A stretch of DNA of 64,000 nucleotides, taken from assembly GCF_030272615.1 (NCBI RefSeq), contig NC_081411.1, positions 187,245,449-187,309,448 of the forward strand. The letters are read 5' to 3'. Below, piece by piece: positions 1 to 10,984 of this stretch. The notes under the pieces are model-generated. The model was given only the letters and a program-made list of their open reading frames with translations. It was not told the origin of the DNA and made no database searches. The position numbers and the translations under genes were made by a program. This DNA is from Cryptomeria japonica. Taxonomy: Eukaryota > Streptophyta > Pinopsida > Cupressales > Cupressaceae. Position 1 is the first letter of the stretch, and the number at the start of each line of letters is the position of its first letter.

Positions 1-2384
1 AACACAAGATGCCATTGAGAGGGGGGTGAATCAGTGGTTTCCAAATATTTTCCCTTTTCTATCCTATGTGTATATATAGGTTAACAAATCTAACATAAGA
101 CATACATACCGATTAGATAGGAGGATAACATAAATGCAACAACACATAAAAGGGACATCTCATAACACTAGATGTATGAGGAAAATCCAAGAAGAGAAAA
201 ACCTCGGTGATAAATATCGTTTGAGACTACTGCTCCAATCCAGCCTCAAAATGTAAACCTTAGTTACAATGTTTAGGGCACCAACCCAAGGAGTACCGCT
301 CCTTCTTTAGGGAACCAACCCAAGAAGCACCAACCCTTGCATCGAGCTCTAATTCAGTGAGCTATAATAAACAAATATTAGATACAAAAGTAATATTATT
401 GTTACAAAATAACTTTGTAACACTTATGCAATTCTCTTCACCAATTCTCCTCCATCCAATTTACCGCAGGTTCTCTGCTCAATCTTTCTGCTGCAACCCT
501 ATCTTTTGCTGCAACTCATTCTCTACTGCAACCTTACCAGTTCAGCCTCTTCTTCTTCTCCACCGGTTATGCTCTCTATTAGTTCTCTTTTCTCTTTTTC
601 ATGCTACTCCTAGCCACCACCGGTCTTGATAACTCAGGCAGATGTCTACTATCCGATTACTATCAATTTTCAACTTACTGGATCTTCACTGTAATCTTTT
701 GTGGCTCTTCTCTTCCATTTTAGACACCATCGTTGTACTCCTCTATCAGACTCAATGTAATTATACTGGTTTCCTCACTTTGGCTAGTTGAACTCTTCAA
801 ACCGGTTCTCTCTCTATCACAAATTTAGTCTCCTCTCTGATCGATGTTCGACACTTGACTAATTGGATTTCTTCACTAGCCACACTCTCTCATTCAACAA
901 TGCCATCTATTTCTTTGGCTCGCACTCTTATAGCTAGACTTTTCCACCTAAACATGAGTTTGAATATAGGCACACTAGGGTTCCCTCCATGTACTAAATC
1001 TGCATCCAATTCTATCTTTAGCTGTCTATAGCATGTTTTTTGGCCTTGTGTTTGGTCAATCACGTGCATGATGTGGTTTCCTTCATCCACTTCGATCCAA
1101 TAGATTAGTCTATCCTAGATGCCTATTGTTTCCTTGATCTCGAGCTGCAATATTCTGCCATCCTTCCTCAAGCTTCATAGTCGCTATATAATGTTGGACC
1201 AACTGCCAATGACCTGACCGACACACCACACCGACCTGTGCATGCATGCCAATTCAACTCCACATGACCCCTTTGTCCACATCCACCTTTGCTAGGTCTT
1301 CTGTGTCAATACAAACAAGATCATTGACCAACCACACAACCGGATTTATCTACCAATTCACAAACCCTGTCAGTTTTACCCTAACTGGTCTGCCTTCAAC
1401 CTTGCACTTTGCTTCTCTTCCGGTGGAACACTCAAACCAATCAGCACACTAGCCAACCAACCTCATGCACATCTTCAATAGATGGGAGCCTTTTACTTCT
1501 ACACCTTGTTAGCTTTACCAGTGGACATACTTATTGACAACCACCTTGATGACACCATGTCATGAACCTTCAAAAAACTCCATCTTCAATTCAGTTGCAC
1601 TCTCTATCTGCAACTGCTCAACCTTTCCTTCTTCATCAATAGATCGGTTCACCTATCAACTGGTTCATCAAAGTGACAAACATATCCTTCCTTCTCTGTA
1701 TCAACAACTCATCGTGTCTACCCGACTGATGCGGTGTATATCTCTAATCTCACGCACCTAAGGGAACTTAGTGTTTCACCAATTGATCTAGTGTGAGCCT
1801 TCAAACACCCACCTTTAACTCTTCTATCTTATCTCAGAGAACTATGATGCATTCCATGCATAATAGGAGATAAGATGCACTTTCCGGTGGGAGTGGATCC
1901 TTGTCATCTGGATCTGACATTGCACCAACATGGCTTCCCTGTTTGAGCATGTATTCTTAAATAGGCACATATGATCTGGCTGGGCACATTCACTGTTAGT
2001 CATCTCTTCATATGGTGACTACATCTTTATCCGGTGGGAGTCCTATTGTTTCATATCCACACAACATACCGGTGGCCTACACATACTTCACCTCCGGTGT
2101 TGATGTGATTTTTGTAACATTCTACCTCTTCATCACAATCAAGAACCGATTATTTTTCTCTCTTGTTGGTTGGCAACAATGCACTTCCAACATGTCACTT
2201 ACTGGTTTGCAATCCTTATGTCTTCAACACAAGTCAACACTAAATTGTGTATTGGTGACCTTCTAGGCTAGGTGACATCAAAGACATCACATCATGTATG
2301 TATCAATGACAATATTGCACATACATCTCCCATACCGGTTGCCATCCTATACTGGTTGACATCAATGTCATTACAATGGCAATA
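1..2384 (-). repeat. Element A 3' LTR (plus-strand left copy)
   Basis: This repeat aligns base for base, with scattered changes, to 5909-7847 continued at 15357-15921. It starts a few bases inside the LTR edge and ends in ATA at 2384, where related LTRs end in ACA. The plus-strand start carries the copia U5 signature, a G-run followed by TGAATCAG, at about 17-34. Short open frames inside it are not conserved between the two copies and are not annotated as genes. Confidence 0.88.
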
Positions 2385-2398
2385 ATCTCCCCCTTTGG
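2385..2398 (-). other. Element A polypurine tract
   Basis: The minus strand reads CCAAAGGGGGAGAT directly next to the 3' LTR, the usual plus-strand primer for copia reverse transcription. Further copies of the same CTCCCCCTTT core occur inside the 3' region at about 2509-2520, 2807-2815, 3111-3121 and 3731-3741. Confidence 0.75.
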
Positions 2399-4066
2399 CA
2401 TTGATTTTAACACATGTAGTATCCAAAATACTACAAATTCTTTCTCTTCCCCTTTGTGTGCTCCATGGATTCTCACACATGTAGTATGCGACATACTACA
2501 GAGTCTCTCTCCCCCTTTGACAACAATGGCAAAGAGAACTGATAGTGTTTCTCTCCTCCTTATGTCCACCATGCACTGACATATTTTTCTCTCTCCCTTT
2601 TTGTTTACTGGATGCATCTCCTTTTATCATCATACATTGTATCCTCTCAATTCACAATACTTGAGAGGGCTCAACCACCAACTAACACCAATTTATCAGC
2701 AACCAAGTGTATATACAAATCGGATGCCAATTGCATAGACAAGTCTGAAACCAATTGAAGGCACACGTGTCAGTGAATAAAACATACCTGTCGGTCAGAT
2801 TGCATCATTTCCCCTTTGATATGTAGAAGTCATTCTGACCCCAAATTGATGATACCAAGTGTTGAATCTAACACTGATACCAATTGTATCACTTTTGATA
2901 CCAAATGCATGTTCTCCTATGCATGTAACTTTCCTTCTTTGCAAGCAACTCTCCCGGTGATCCACTTGTGATTTCAAATAGATAGACATTGAAATATCTC
3001 ACAACCACAAATACTTCCAAGGACATAAACATACTGTTACAACCATAGACGTTTTCACTCCCCTTGTGTCTAGCAATTCTGATACAAATCAGAAAACATG
3101 GTTGTCAACTCCCCCTTAGTCATACATCTCAGGTCTTCATTTTCTTGTTAGGTAATTAACCAGAGCCAAATTTACTCTTATATCGGTTGAGCTATGCATA
3201 GATGATCAATCTAATGATCTATCACCTCCACAATTTCCACCACATCATATGATATGATCCTAGATGTACACAATGCCATACAATATTACTATCATGCCAT
3301 ATATCAAACCAGCTAGCCCAAAAATATGTATGTATACATGATCAACTACTAGTCCAACATATGTCATTTATGACTTTTCCAATATCAACTGAGACATAAA
3401 ATCCTCAATCCATGCTACTAGAGTTATTGCAATGATCCCGAACCTCATTGTCTTACATAACCTGCAAATACCGGTTTCCTACAGCTTCCCATCATCTCTA
3501 CCGGAGCACCTTCCTCTAATGGTTGTCTTCTTGTGTCAATTTTTTCTGATCCCAATTATCAATTAGCCATCCATTGACACATGCAGTAGCAATCCATCTC
3601 TCATTTGCAGGTGTGTAGCCAAGGCAACAACCATGCACACACCTATCTCACCTTTTTCTTCTTACGGACATCAACTTGCTCTTCTATTTGTCCTCTTCTA
3701 CTGAGGGGGTGAAAGATATGGTTAAAGTACTACTCCCCCTAAGGTCCTGCATCTCCTTTTAAGCCTTAGGAGATATCACCTGTGCATTCAATGCACATGT
3801 CAGTTCATGGCCCTACTCACTTCCTTCTTCCTCCATACCTACATGACTTCACCTTTCTTCCCATTTTGAATCTTGGGAGCAGGTTTTACCTCCTTTTGTT
3901 GATTGGTCCTTGCTCTACCAAATTTTGCCTCATGGCCAAAGATGTTGCTATAGAAGAAAATGATGTTCATATCAAATGCATGATTGGAGGACCTTCTATC
4001 AAATCAGTTTGACCATCTTCTTTTGGTCATGCTATTGTAATCGGCTACCGGAACCGGTGGACCTCT
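2399..4066 (-). other. Element A 3' untranslated region, no gene seen
   Basis: This is about 1.7 kb between the gag stop and the 3' LTR. I see no conserved protein on either strand. It contains several polypurine-tract-like CTCCCCCTT blocks, the arrangement described for Sirevirus copia elements. Anything that stood where pol should be has been lost or was never there. Confidence 0.6.
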
Positions 4067-5836
4067 TCATCTTGTAGAGACATGTCTCCTTTGGTTCCAT
4101 GCAGGTCTTTGACTTCCATATGCACTAAACCCATTTTCATACTGAGCATTGTTTCTATACCTATTGTCACGTGACCGAACTTTCCTGTTCTTGCATTCAT
4201 GACTTCTATGCCCAAATACATTGCAATTATAACATACATAATTTGCATTTCTTGAGGCAGAAAATGAACTCTTCTTATTATTCATAGGATCATATCTATG
4301 CATGTACTTGACATATTATGGCCATAAGCATTACTTCTTGGATATACTACATTCTTATTATTTCTGGAAAGAGCAATCTTGCTATTCCTAGACTTCATTA
4401 TGCATTCATCTACCTTATTTCCATATTCTTTGCATGCAAAACAATAGCCAGAGAAAGGGGGAACAAATCTTAAAAATTTGTTTTGCCATGCATGAGGAGA
4501 TCTTACCGATTTAGTATTTCCATTTCTTCTTCTCCGAGGATGGATGTTGGACTGTCCACACTCTGCAACTCTTCCATTCGATTTCTTCTTTTCCCACACT
4601 TGCCTTGTCTTGTGGGTCATAGTATATCCTTGTCTTCTATCAGTAGGAGGTCTTCTATGCTATCTTCTTCCGTTCTTTCTTTCGATGAAGCTTCCTTCTC
4701 CCATATTTCCTTTTTTGTTTGGGATCTGTATTGTTTCTCCTTCTTGCAGCACCAGTCTTCATCCTTAGCTTCATGTCTTCACCGATTGTAGTCAAATCAA
4801 CCTTCTTCCAGGGAGAATTCTGGATAGTGAAGGTCCGTCCCTTGTTATCTCCATTTGAGGAGTCAAATAGAATGACATTGTAAGGGACATTCTTGATGGT
4901 GGAGCATTCACCGACACCACTTCCTAATCCTCTAGTATCCTTGGAATGCTTTTGCTTCTTCAACATTTTGTCCAAGGCATCACTGTTGCCATCAAACCAG
5001 ATTCTTACCTTGAGTTCATCCTGACATTTCTCAAGGTCATTTCAGAGATTCTCCATATCTACTTCTAGTTGTTGAAATTCTTTATTATTGGCCTCTAGCT
5101 CAGATGCTAGAACATTATACCTACATTCCTTGGTGTCTTTTTATTGAGTCTTCAACTCTGAGATACATTTCTCAGATTCTTCAAGGCATCTAATCAACCG
5201 GTTTTATTCCACAACTCTAGGATTCTTGAATAACTTGTATCATTCCTCACTCTACTAAGTTCTTCAAGTGAACTTACAAGTTCTCCTTCAAGATCAACTT
5301 TTTCTTCCTCTTCTTCTCCATCTTCACTATCACTACCAAACACATCTTGCCAGTAGGAATGATCTGCATGATCATTCTCAGATGTTTTCCTCTCATCTTC
5401 TGATTCTTGAGCCATGAAGAGGTGAGTTCCTTCTTCATCATTGATGTTGTTGCTAACAAATCTGCCTTCTTCATCTGTAGGCATGAGTTACATTTTCCTT
5501 CTTGCTTCCACAAATTGGTTTTGCAATGATAGGCTCATTTCCATAGAGATTCTTTAATTTATCCCATAAGCTCTTTGCTGATTTGCATCTGTCCACTTGG
5601 GAGGAGATACCATCTGTGAGCCCACAAAATATAGCCTTCATTGCTACATCATTGCACTAGTATCTTATTTCAGCTTCTGAATCAGTGGGCGGATAGACTT
5701 GACTAGGTTAGCCATTAACAACTGACATCCACACATCAAACCCTTAAGAGGATACGTAAACTTCCATCCTACAACTCCAAATATAATAATTTGAACCATC
5801 AAAAACATGAGTAGGGATTGACACTAAACAAACCAT
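4067..5836 (-). pseudogene. Ty1/copia Gag (UBN2-type) of element A, decayed
   Basis: Gag would form the retrotransposon particle and bind its RNA. The ATG at 5836 opens a copia Gag N-terminus (THVFDGSNYYIW), followed by the UBN2-type core ending AKSLWDKLKNLYGNE near 5530. The frame then shifts at about 5485 into an acidic stretch (LFMAQESEDERK, then SDSEDGEEEEEKVDLEGE) and a helical part. Near the end are two zinc-knuckle sites: one with the histidine replaced by asparagine (CFACKEYGNKVDEC, about 4447-4406) and one intact (CYNCNVFGHRSHEC, about 4232-4191). At least three frame changes and several stops make it non-functional. No pol follows. The family assignment is firm; the exact end is not. 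Confidence 0.82.
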
Positions 5837-5895
5837 TGTGTTTAAATACCAAAATCTACCCAATTTAGAGAAAGCTTATCAATAGGGAACCTATG

Positions 5896-5908
5896 CTCTG
5901 ATACCAAT
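5896..5908 (-). other. Element A primer-binding site, tRNA-iMet type
   Basis: The minus strand reads TTGGTATCAGAGC next to the 5' LTR. This matches the 3' end of plant initiator methionine tRNA, the primer of most plant copia elements. It fixes the minus-strand orientation of A. Confidence 0.85.
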
Positions 5909-7847
5909 TGTTGAACACAAGATTCCACTAAGAGGGGGATGAATAAGTGGTTTCCAAATCTTTTCCCTTTTCTATCCTATGTGTATATACCAATTAACAT
6001 ATATAACATAAGATAGACATATCGGTTAGATAGGAGGATAAAAAAAATGCAACCACACATAAAAGAGAAATCTCATAACACCAGATGTACGAGGAAAACC
6101 CAAGAAGAGAAAAATATCAGTGAGAAATGTTGTTGGAGACCACTGCTCCAATCTAGCCTCAAAATGTAAACCTCGATTACAACATTTAGGGCATCAACTC
6201 AAGGAGTACCATTCCTTCTTTAGGTCACCAACCCAAGAAGCACCAACCCCTACACTGAGTTCCAACTCAGTGATTTAAAATAAACATATATTAGATACAA
6301 AAGTAATATTCTTGTTACAAAAGAAATTTGTAACACTTATGCAATTCTCTTCACCAATTCTCCTCTATCCAATTTAGTGCATGTTCTTTGCTCACCTTTC
6401 TGCTGCAACCCTATCTTCTACTGCAACTCATTCTCTGCTGCAACCTTACCGGTTCAACCTCTTCTTCTTCTCCACCGGTTATGCTCTCTACCGGTTCTCT
6501 TTTCTCTCTATCACACTATTGCTAGCCACCACTGGTCTTGATAACTCAGGCATATATCTACTATCTGATTAGTGCCGGTTTTCAACTTATCGGATATTCA
6601 CTACAATCTTCTATGGCTCTTCTTTGTCGGTTCAGACACCACCAGTGTACTCCTCTATCAGAATCAATGGTAGTCTACCGGTTTCCTCACTTTGGCCCAT
6701 TGAACTCTTCAAACCAGTTCTCTCTCTCACAAACTCAGTCTCCTCTCAGATTAACGTTTGGCACTTGACTGATTGGCTTTCTTCTCTAGCCTCAATCTCT
6801 CATTTAGTAGCACCATCTACTTCTTTTGCTCGCACTCTTATAGCCATAAATTACTGCCTGAACGTGAGTTTGAATATAAGCATGCTAGGGTTCCTACGAT
6901 GCACTAAATCTGCATCCAATCCGATCTTTGATCATCATGGCACATCATATTTGATCAGATCTCATGTCCTTGATTGGTGATCAACACTGAATCAATGAGC
7001 ATCACCCTATTGTTTACCTTGTGATTCATGTATTCTATCTTTAGCTATCTGTAGCTTTTTTTTGGCCTCGTGTCTAGTAAATCACATGGATGATGTGGTT
7101 TCCTTCATCCACTTTGATCTACTAGATCACTCTATCCTGGATGCCTATTGTTTCCTTGATCTCGAGCCGCAATCTTCGGCCATCCTTCCTCAAGCTTCGT
7201 AGTTGCCATTTAATGTTGGACCAACCACCAATGAACTCACCGACACACCACACTAACCTGTGCATGTATGCCACTTCAACTCCATGTGGTCCCTTTGTTA
7301 GCATCCACCTTTTCTAGATATTTTGTTTCTGTCTAGACATGATCACTGACCAACCACACAACTGGGTTTATCTACCGGTTCACAAACCTTGTTGGTTTTA
7401 CCATAACTGGTCTGCCTTCAACCTTGCACTTTTCTTCTCTTCTCGTGGAACACTCAAACTAGTCAGCACACTAGCCAACCAACCTCATGCACATCTTCAA
7501 TAGATGGGAGCCTTTCACTTCTGCACCTTGTCAACTTTATCGATGGACATAGTTACCGACAACCACCTTGATGACACCCTGTCATCAACCTTCAACAAAA
7601 TCCATCTTCAATCCAGTTGCACTCTCTATCTACAACTGCTCAACCTTTCCTTCTTCATTAATAGACCAATTCACCTATCAACTGGTTTGTTAAACTAAAA
7701 AACATATCCTTCCTTCTTTTTATTAGCAACTCATCATGTCTACCCGGGTGATGCAATGCATATCTTTGATCTCATGCACCTAAGGAAACTAAGTTTTCAC
7801 TGGTTGATTCGGTGTGAGCCTTCAAACACCTGCCTTTAACTCTTCTA
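5909..7847 (-). repeat. Element A 5' LTR, first part (interrupted by element B)
   Basis: It begins TGTTGAACAC and matches 1 to about 1827. The match stops at TTCTA (7843-7847), where element B begins, and resumes after B at 15352. This gives a clean nested insertion. Confidence 0.87.
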
Positions 7848-9034
7848 TGTTACTATTTACTAAGTTGTCATTAGTTTTATGTCCAAAGTCATTCTATATA
7901 CTCTAGTCGGCTATTCCTACCAAAATATTAAGTTGGTAAGCACAGAGCAGTCAGTTATAGAAGAAAGGAGTCACAAAGTTTAGTATACACCGAGCTGTCT
8001 ACCGAGTAACGTTCTATGACTATCGAGCAACAAAGATGGTATACCGAGTTCATACACACCAAGTAAAATGTGTTACCAGATTCATTGAACCTAGACACAT
8101 ATGGGAAACGTGTTACAAAGATCGAGGAACAAGAAACCGTTAACACATTGGAAATTGCACTTTAAGATTTTGTATGATTTTGAGAACATCTATCCAATGA
8201 AACAATTTTGTATGGTTATTCATTTAATGAATCATGTTTGTAAGATCGAAGCATGAACAAGATCATCATTACAAGAGATCTATTTATACAACATGAATTA
8301 AGGATCAATCATGTGTGTGAAGCAAGACATATGTGAAAAGCAAAATCATGGGAAAGCACTGAGTCTTATGACTGTTACGATTGACAGAGATACACAGAGG
8401 TCACCGAGAAGGATTTCAGAGAACAGTCAAGGAACAAAGTAAATAGAAAGGTTTACCGAGTAAATTTATGGGTTACCGAGGTATGCTATAAGCAAGGTAA
8501 TTTCATTTTGAGCACATAGAATCTGCTATAACATTTCAGATGTGAAGTTGCAGATATTTTGTAAGATTTTGATTGTAATATTTTGAGTTGTAAGAGAAAC
8601 CTTTAACAGGGTAAAAGACTCTAACAAAGTCTATAAATTGTAAAGCCTTTAACCAGATGCATCATTTTAGAATAAGTGTTGTAAAATCCTTTAGCAAGGT
8701 AGATCTAAAGATCTTGATACTCCTAACAGGGTAAGCTATCAGAAATAGCTAAACATGTAGCTCTAACTGAGCAACCTTTATTATTGCAGTAGTGAAGTTG
8801 TGGGTGTCATCCCCATCACAGTTTTTCTCTCTAACCAAGAGTTTCTGCATAACCAAAATATATGTGTTATGGAGTGAATCATGTATGATTGTTATTTATT
8901 TGTTTTAGCATTATATTATGTTACAACAGTTTTTGGTTTATGCTTAATAGTAAAGTTATTGTTGAAGAAAAAATTTGAAGTACTTATTCACCCCTCCCCT
9001 CTCAGTACATTAGTTTTCCACATTGGGCCTAACA
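7848..9034 (+). repeat. Element B 5' LTR, 1,187 bp
   Basis: It runs from TGTTACTATTTAC to GGGCCTAACA. The end carries the copia U5-type motif TTCACCCCTCCCCTCTCAGTA (about 8988-9005). It is about 460 bp longer than the 3' LTR, which has an internal deletion. Confidence 0.9.
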
Positions 9035-9036
9035 AT

Positions 9037-9048
9037 TGGTATCAGAGC
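9037..9048 (+). other. Element B primer-binding site, tRNA-iMet type
   Basis: TGGTATCAGAGC lies two bases after the LTR end, the classical plant copia primer site. Confidence 0.9.
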
Positions 9049-9051
9049 TTT

Positions 9052-10449
9052 AATCTTGGAAAAGGGTTTAACTACCTAAAGAGAAAGATCTTATCAATAG
9101 AAGGCTACAAACAATCTCGGAGAATTGTGAATCTTCAAAATGAATTAGATCATCCTAATCAAGTGATTACAGACATGTAGAAACAAATGCAAAGATCACT
9201 GAAAGTTAGAAGAAGATTGTCTGATGATTTGTAGGACTCTCAAGAGCTGGTGGAACAAATTGAGACATCATCTAAGAACAATATATCTAAAGAAACTGAA
9301 GAAATGATTGGAGCATTCAAAGAAAAGAACAAAGCACCGACTGATCATCTAAAAGCAATGAAAAGAGAACATGAACATTTCAGCACACAGATGACTGAAA
9401 ATCTTGATGCATTAAGGACAGCTGAGGTTAACATAAGAGATCTAGAAAGAGAAAAATAACAGCTTGAAGCATTAGTATCTGAAAAGAATCATGAAATCAC
9501 AAGGATGACTCGAATTCAAAGCAATCTGTTTGATCAATTGGGCTATTCACATCATGAAGCAAATCTAAAGGAAAATGAGAATCAAGCATTGAGACTTGAA
9601 CTATCAAGATTGACAGATGAACTTGAAGCAGAAAAGAAGTCAAAAGAAACACTAAAGAAAAGTTATGAAGCATCAAGGATGTTGGATGAGCAACTAACTA
9701 CAAGAAGACCCAACAAACATGCAGGACTCGGTTACAAAGGAAAAGACTCTACCGAGAAGGCAATCCACACTACTGAGAGAGGAGAATAGTCAAAACAAGC
9801 TGGAAACAAGAAGAACATCAAAGGAAAGAAGCCTATTTGCAACTACTATGGAAAACAAGGACATACTGCCAACTTGTGCCAAATCAGAAAAGGTAAGCAA
9901 CTGAATGTCACTAGGTCTAATGGTTATTGTAACAATTGCAATAAGTATGGTCATACATCTAATCAATGTAGGACTAAGTTGGTTAACAATTATCAGAAGG
10001 CAAAATTCAAAGGGTTTTGTAAAAACTACAATAGATATGGACATAGTACTAAGAAGTGTTGGTTTAAGCAGAAGAACTATATGTGGTCTGCACACCGAGC
10101 AAATACTAGAGGCTACCGAACTTACACAGAACCTAACCGACATTATACTGTAGTACCATGGGATTATAATACAAGGATATGGTGTGAATGGTGTGGAAGG
10201 TATGGACATATAAGTGCCAACTATTTTATAAGGTTTGGAATGAACAACTGAAGATCATGGAGAAATCCTGGTATGGCATGTTTTCATTGTCACAAGGTTG
10301 GACACTTGGCTAGAGATTGCAGAGATCAACCTAGAGAAGATATTGAAGAAATAAAAAGAAAATTCCAGATGATTTGGAAAAAGAAGGAAATTATGTCAAA
10401 TAAAGAAAGCACCTTACCTACCGAGTTAGGTGCATCTATTCCAAATTAA
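9052..10449 (+). pseudogene. ORF1 of element B: coiled-coil protein with five zinc-knuckle sites
   Basis: One reading frame runs through the region with in-frame stops at 9178, 9232, 9457, 9787 and 10249, so it is dead as it stands. The first 240 or so codons give a charged heptad-like helix (for example ELSRLTDELEAEKKSKETLK). Five CX2CX4HX4C sites follow: CNYYGKQGHTANLC, CNNCNKYGHTSNQC (intact), CKNYNRYGHSTKKC, CEWCGRYGHISANY and CFHCHKVGHLARDC (intact). The other three each have Cys changed to Tyr. The same architecture is seen in ORF1 of elements C and D. By family knowledge such knuckles bind RNA as in Gag nucleocapsid. I see no recognisable copia capsid (UBN2) domain, so calling it Gag-like is inference. 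Confidence 0.8.
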
Positions 10450-10984
10450 CTGGTAAAGGTATGAAGGGACTGCATTCTCTCAAGGTTAAATCTTAAACAG
10501 TTCCTATTTTATCATGTACTTAATTCAAAATCTGCATAGCTAAGATGCATTAGCAAGTTTGAAATTTTATCAAGTCTTTTAAAGCACTAGTCAAGCCAGT
10601 AAATGCAGGAAGCCTGTCAAGTCGGTAAATGCAAGAAGTCTGGCTACTTGGTAAAAGATCGGTTTAGTGGAACCGAGTGCATTTAATGTTTTCTGACCTA
10701 ACTGCACGAAGCCCAATAAGTTAATATGTGTACTTAAAGCTTCTGCATGGTTATTTTACACTTACCAAGTTTTTAGAAAGCAGAGCAAAGCGATTCAAAG
10801 GTGATCAAATCTCTTCCGAAGCGAAATTCAAGGTATTTATATCAATCTCAATGCATTGTCAAGCAAGTTAACCGATCATATCAGCTGTGAATATCTATTT
10901 TATATTTACTAAGTGGAAAGCGTCTATTGGTTAAAAGTTTTCAAACCCTAAGGCTCTTTCGTTAGTGATTATCCAAAGTTCAAA
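10450..10984 (+). promoter_or_regulatory. Inter-ORF region of element B with possible internal promoter
   Basis: This is 535 bp without a gene. It contains TTTATATCAAT at 10836-10846, about 140 bp before the ORF2 ATG. The same 11 bases occur in sense orientation upstream of ORF2 in element D. A promoter for separate ORF2 expression is a guess from position and sequence. Confidence 0.35.

Noticed and set aside
357-629. Short frames inside the A LTR (also 1246-1452, 1534-1761, 6624-6980)
   Set aside because: They are not kept open in the partner LTR and show no protein features.
8881-9051. Open frame running through the end of the B LTR into ORF1
   Set aside because: It crosses the LTR edge and primer site; translation of ORF1 should begin after the leader, and the hydrophobic stretch is LTR sequence read by chance.
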